In this document: positions 63,309-64,000 of the stretch, piece after piece
How positions within the stretch are numbered: the stretch's first letter is position 1
Layout of the letters: every line of letters starts with the position of its first letter
DNA from: Cellulomonas sp. C5510
Lineage (GTDB): Bacteria; Actinomycetota; Actinomycetes; Actinomycetales; Cellulomonadaceae
Assembly: GCF_019797765.1 (NCBI RefSeq)
Contig: NZ_CP081862.1
Location: forward strand, 2,852,001-2,916,000
DNA length: 64,000 nt
Direction of reading: 5' to 3'
Notes under the pieces: model-generated
The model's input: the letters and a program-made list of their open reading frames with translations, nothing else
Databases searched by the model: none
Told to the model about the DNA's origin: nothing
Translations under genes and position numbers: made by a program

Positions 63309-64000
63309 CCCGACCGCACGGCGCCGGCGGCCGCCACGACGCGGTCCCGCAGCCGCTCGCACGCCGCTGTCGTGGTCCGGCGCAGGCGCGGGCCGACGGG
63401 CTTCTCCACGAACCGGTGCACCAGCCACGCCAGCACCAGCGACAGTGCGGTCGCGGCCGTGAGCACGGCCCACACGGGGACGCGCCCGGACAGCAGGTGC
63501 ACGACCCACAGCCCCCAGTACTCGTGCGTCAGGTACAGCGGGTACGTCAACGCGCCCGCCGCCGTCAGGCCCGCCCAGCGCCAGCGGGCGACGGGCGTCA
63601 ACGCCACCAGCGCGACCAGCGCGACGCAGCCGAGCAGCGTGACGGTGAGCAGCGCGGGGCGCGGCGCGACGACGGAGTTCTCGCCGAGCGAGGCCATGCG
63701 TGCCGGGACCAGCGCGGCGGTGGCCAGGGCCGCGTTGCCCGCGACCAGCAGCCACGGCACGAGGGCGTGTCCCGTGCGGTGGATGACGTACAGCACCATC
63801 CCGGCTGCGAACAGCGGCGCGTACGGCGCGACCAGCCACACGACCGCGTCCGTGAGGCCCGCGGCCCGGGCGAGCATCGCGGCCGCCGGCCACAGCGCCG
63901 CGAACCACAGCACCCGTCGGCGGGTGATCCCGAAGGCGGCGAACAGCGCGATCAGCAGGTAGAACCGCAGCTCCACCCACAGCGTCCAGTAGACGCCGTC
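63230..64000 (-). CDS. AT3-family O-acyltransferase, partial (N-terminus outside window)
   Basis: The last 256 residues of an Acyl_transf_3 membrane protein. The frame is open to the window edge and starts there with DGVYWTLWVELRFYLLIALFAAF, the conserved W-E block of AT3 proteins involved in acyl transfer. ALTYPLYLTHEYWG is the YPLYLxH motif, and VHRFVEKPVGPRLRR the closing helix. About 6 helices are visible. The N-terminal helices with the catalytic His lie to the right of the window. The 3' end overlaps the LCP gene by 79 bp. It is probably a surface-glycan or wall O-acetylase. Confidence 0.9.
   Translation of the reverse strand, partial: DGVYWTLWVELRFYLLIALFAAFGITRRRVLWFAALWPAAAMLARAAGLTDAVVWLVAPYAPLFAAGMVLYVIHRTGHALVPWLLVAGNAALATAALVPARMASLGENSVVAPRPALLTVTLLGCVALVALVALTPVARWRWAGLTAAGALTYPLYLTHEYWGLWVVHLLSGRVPVWAVLTAATALSLVLAWLVHRFVEKPVGPRLRRTTTAACERLRDRVVAAAGAVRSGYEAGTPPTTPGGREPSRMPAKNAGV

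Overview
The window is a very GC-rich, gene-dense stretch of an actinobacterial chromosome. GTG starts, 4-nt start/stop overlaps, a WhiB regulator, DUF3499 and TIGR03089 proteins and LCP ligases point to a Micrococcales actinobacterium close to Cellulomonas (inference from gene content, not a search). I found 48 intact or edge-truncated protein genes and one frameshifted gene. I saw no tRNA, rRNA, CRISPR array or insertion sequence. No gene-free stretch exceeds 300 nt; the longest (about 150-230 nt) are described as features.

Left part, 1-13.8 kb: a conserved actinobacterial cassette also known around Rv3255c-Rv3268 of Mycobacterium tuberculosis. It holds manB, a zinc-ribbon ORF, a DUF3499 gene, a zincin-fold gene, a WbbL-like rhamnosyltransferase, a DUF5719 gene, a 1300-aa membrane glycosyltransferase, whiB2, a TIGR03089 gene, a GT-C gene, manA and a methyltransferase.

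Middle part, 13.8-54.9 kb: a surface-glycan factory. 13.8-19.1 kb has a flippase-like protein, GT4, GT2 and GT-C genes. 19.2-28.7 kb is a sub-island of visibly lower GC with an O-acyltransferase, rmlA, a DegT aminotransferase, two glycosyltransferases, a PglD/NeuD-type acetyltransferase and a frameshifted acyltransferase. 28.7-36.0 kb has divergent rmlD and rmlC, a MOP flippase, a GT2 and two multi-pass membrane proteins. 36.0-48.5 kb has a GT2/DUF2304/GT2 operon, several GT4 and GT2 genes and two tandem GDP-mannose-dehydratase genes. 48.5-54.9 kb has an FkbM methyltransferase, two paralogous glycosyltransferases and an ABC exporter (wzm/wzt) whose ATPase carries a C-terminal glycan-recognition-like domain.

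Right part, 54.9-64 kb: wall remodelling and ligation. A SpoIID/LytB protein and a PGRP-type amidase end in virtually the same DUF4214 module (a 621-bp direct repeat with two differences seen). They are followed by rmlB, two LCP ligases and a truncated acyltransferase.

Together the genes make dTDP-rhamnose (rmlA, B, C, D all present), GDP-mannose precursors and derivatives (manA, manB, two gmd-type genes) and probably an N-acylated 4-amino-6-deoxysugar. They assemble lipid-linked glycans, export them by a Wzx-like flippase and an ABC transporter, and attach them to peptidoglycan through LCP enzymes. A recurrent regulatory feature is a TANNNT -10 box 6-9 nt before the start codon, the signature of leaderless transcription.
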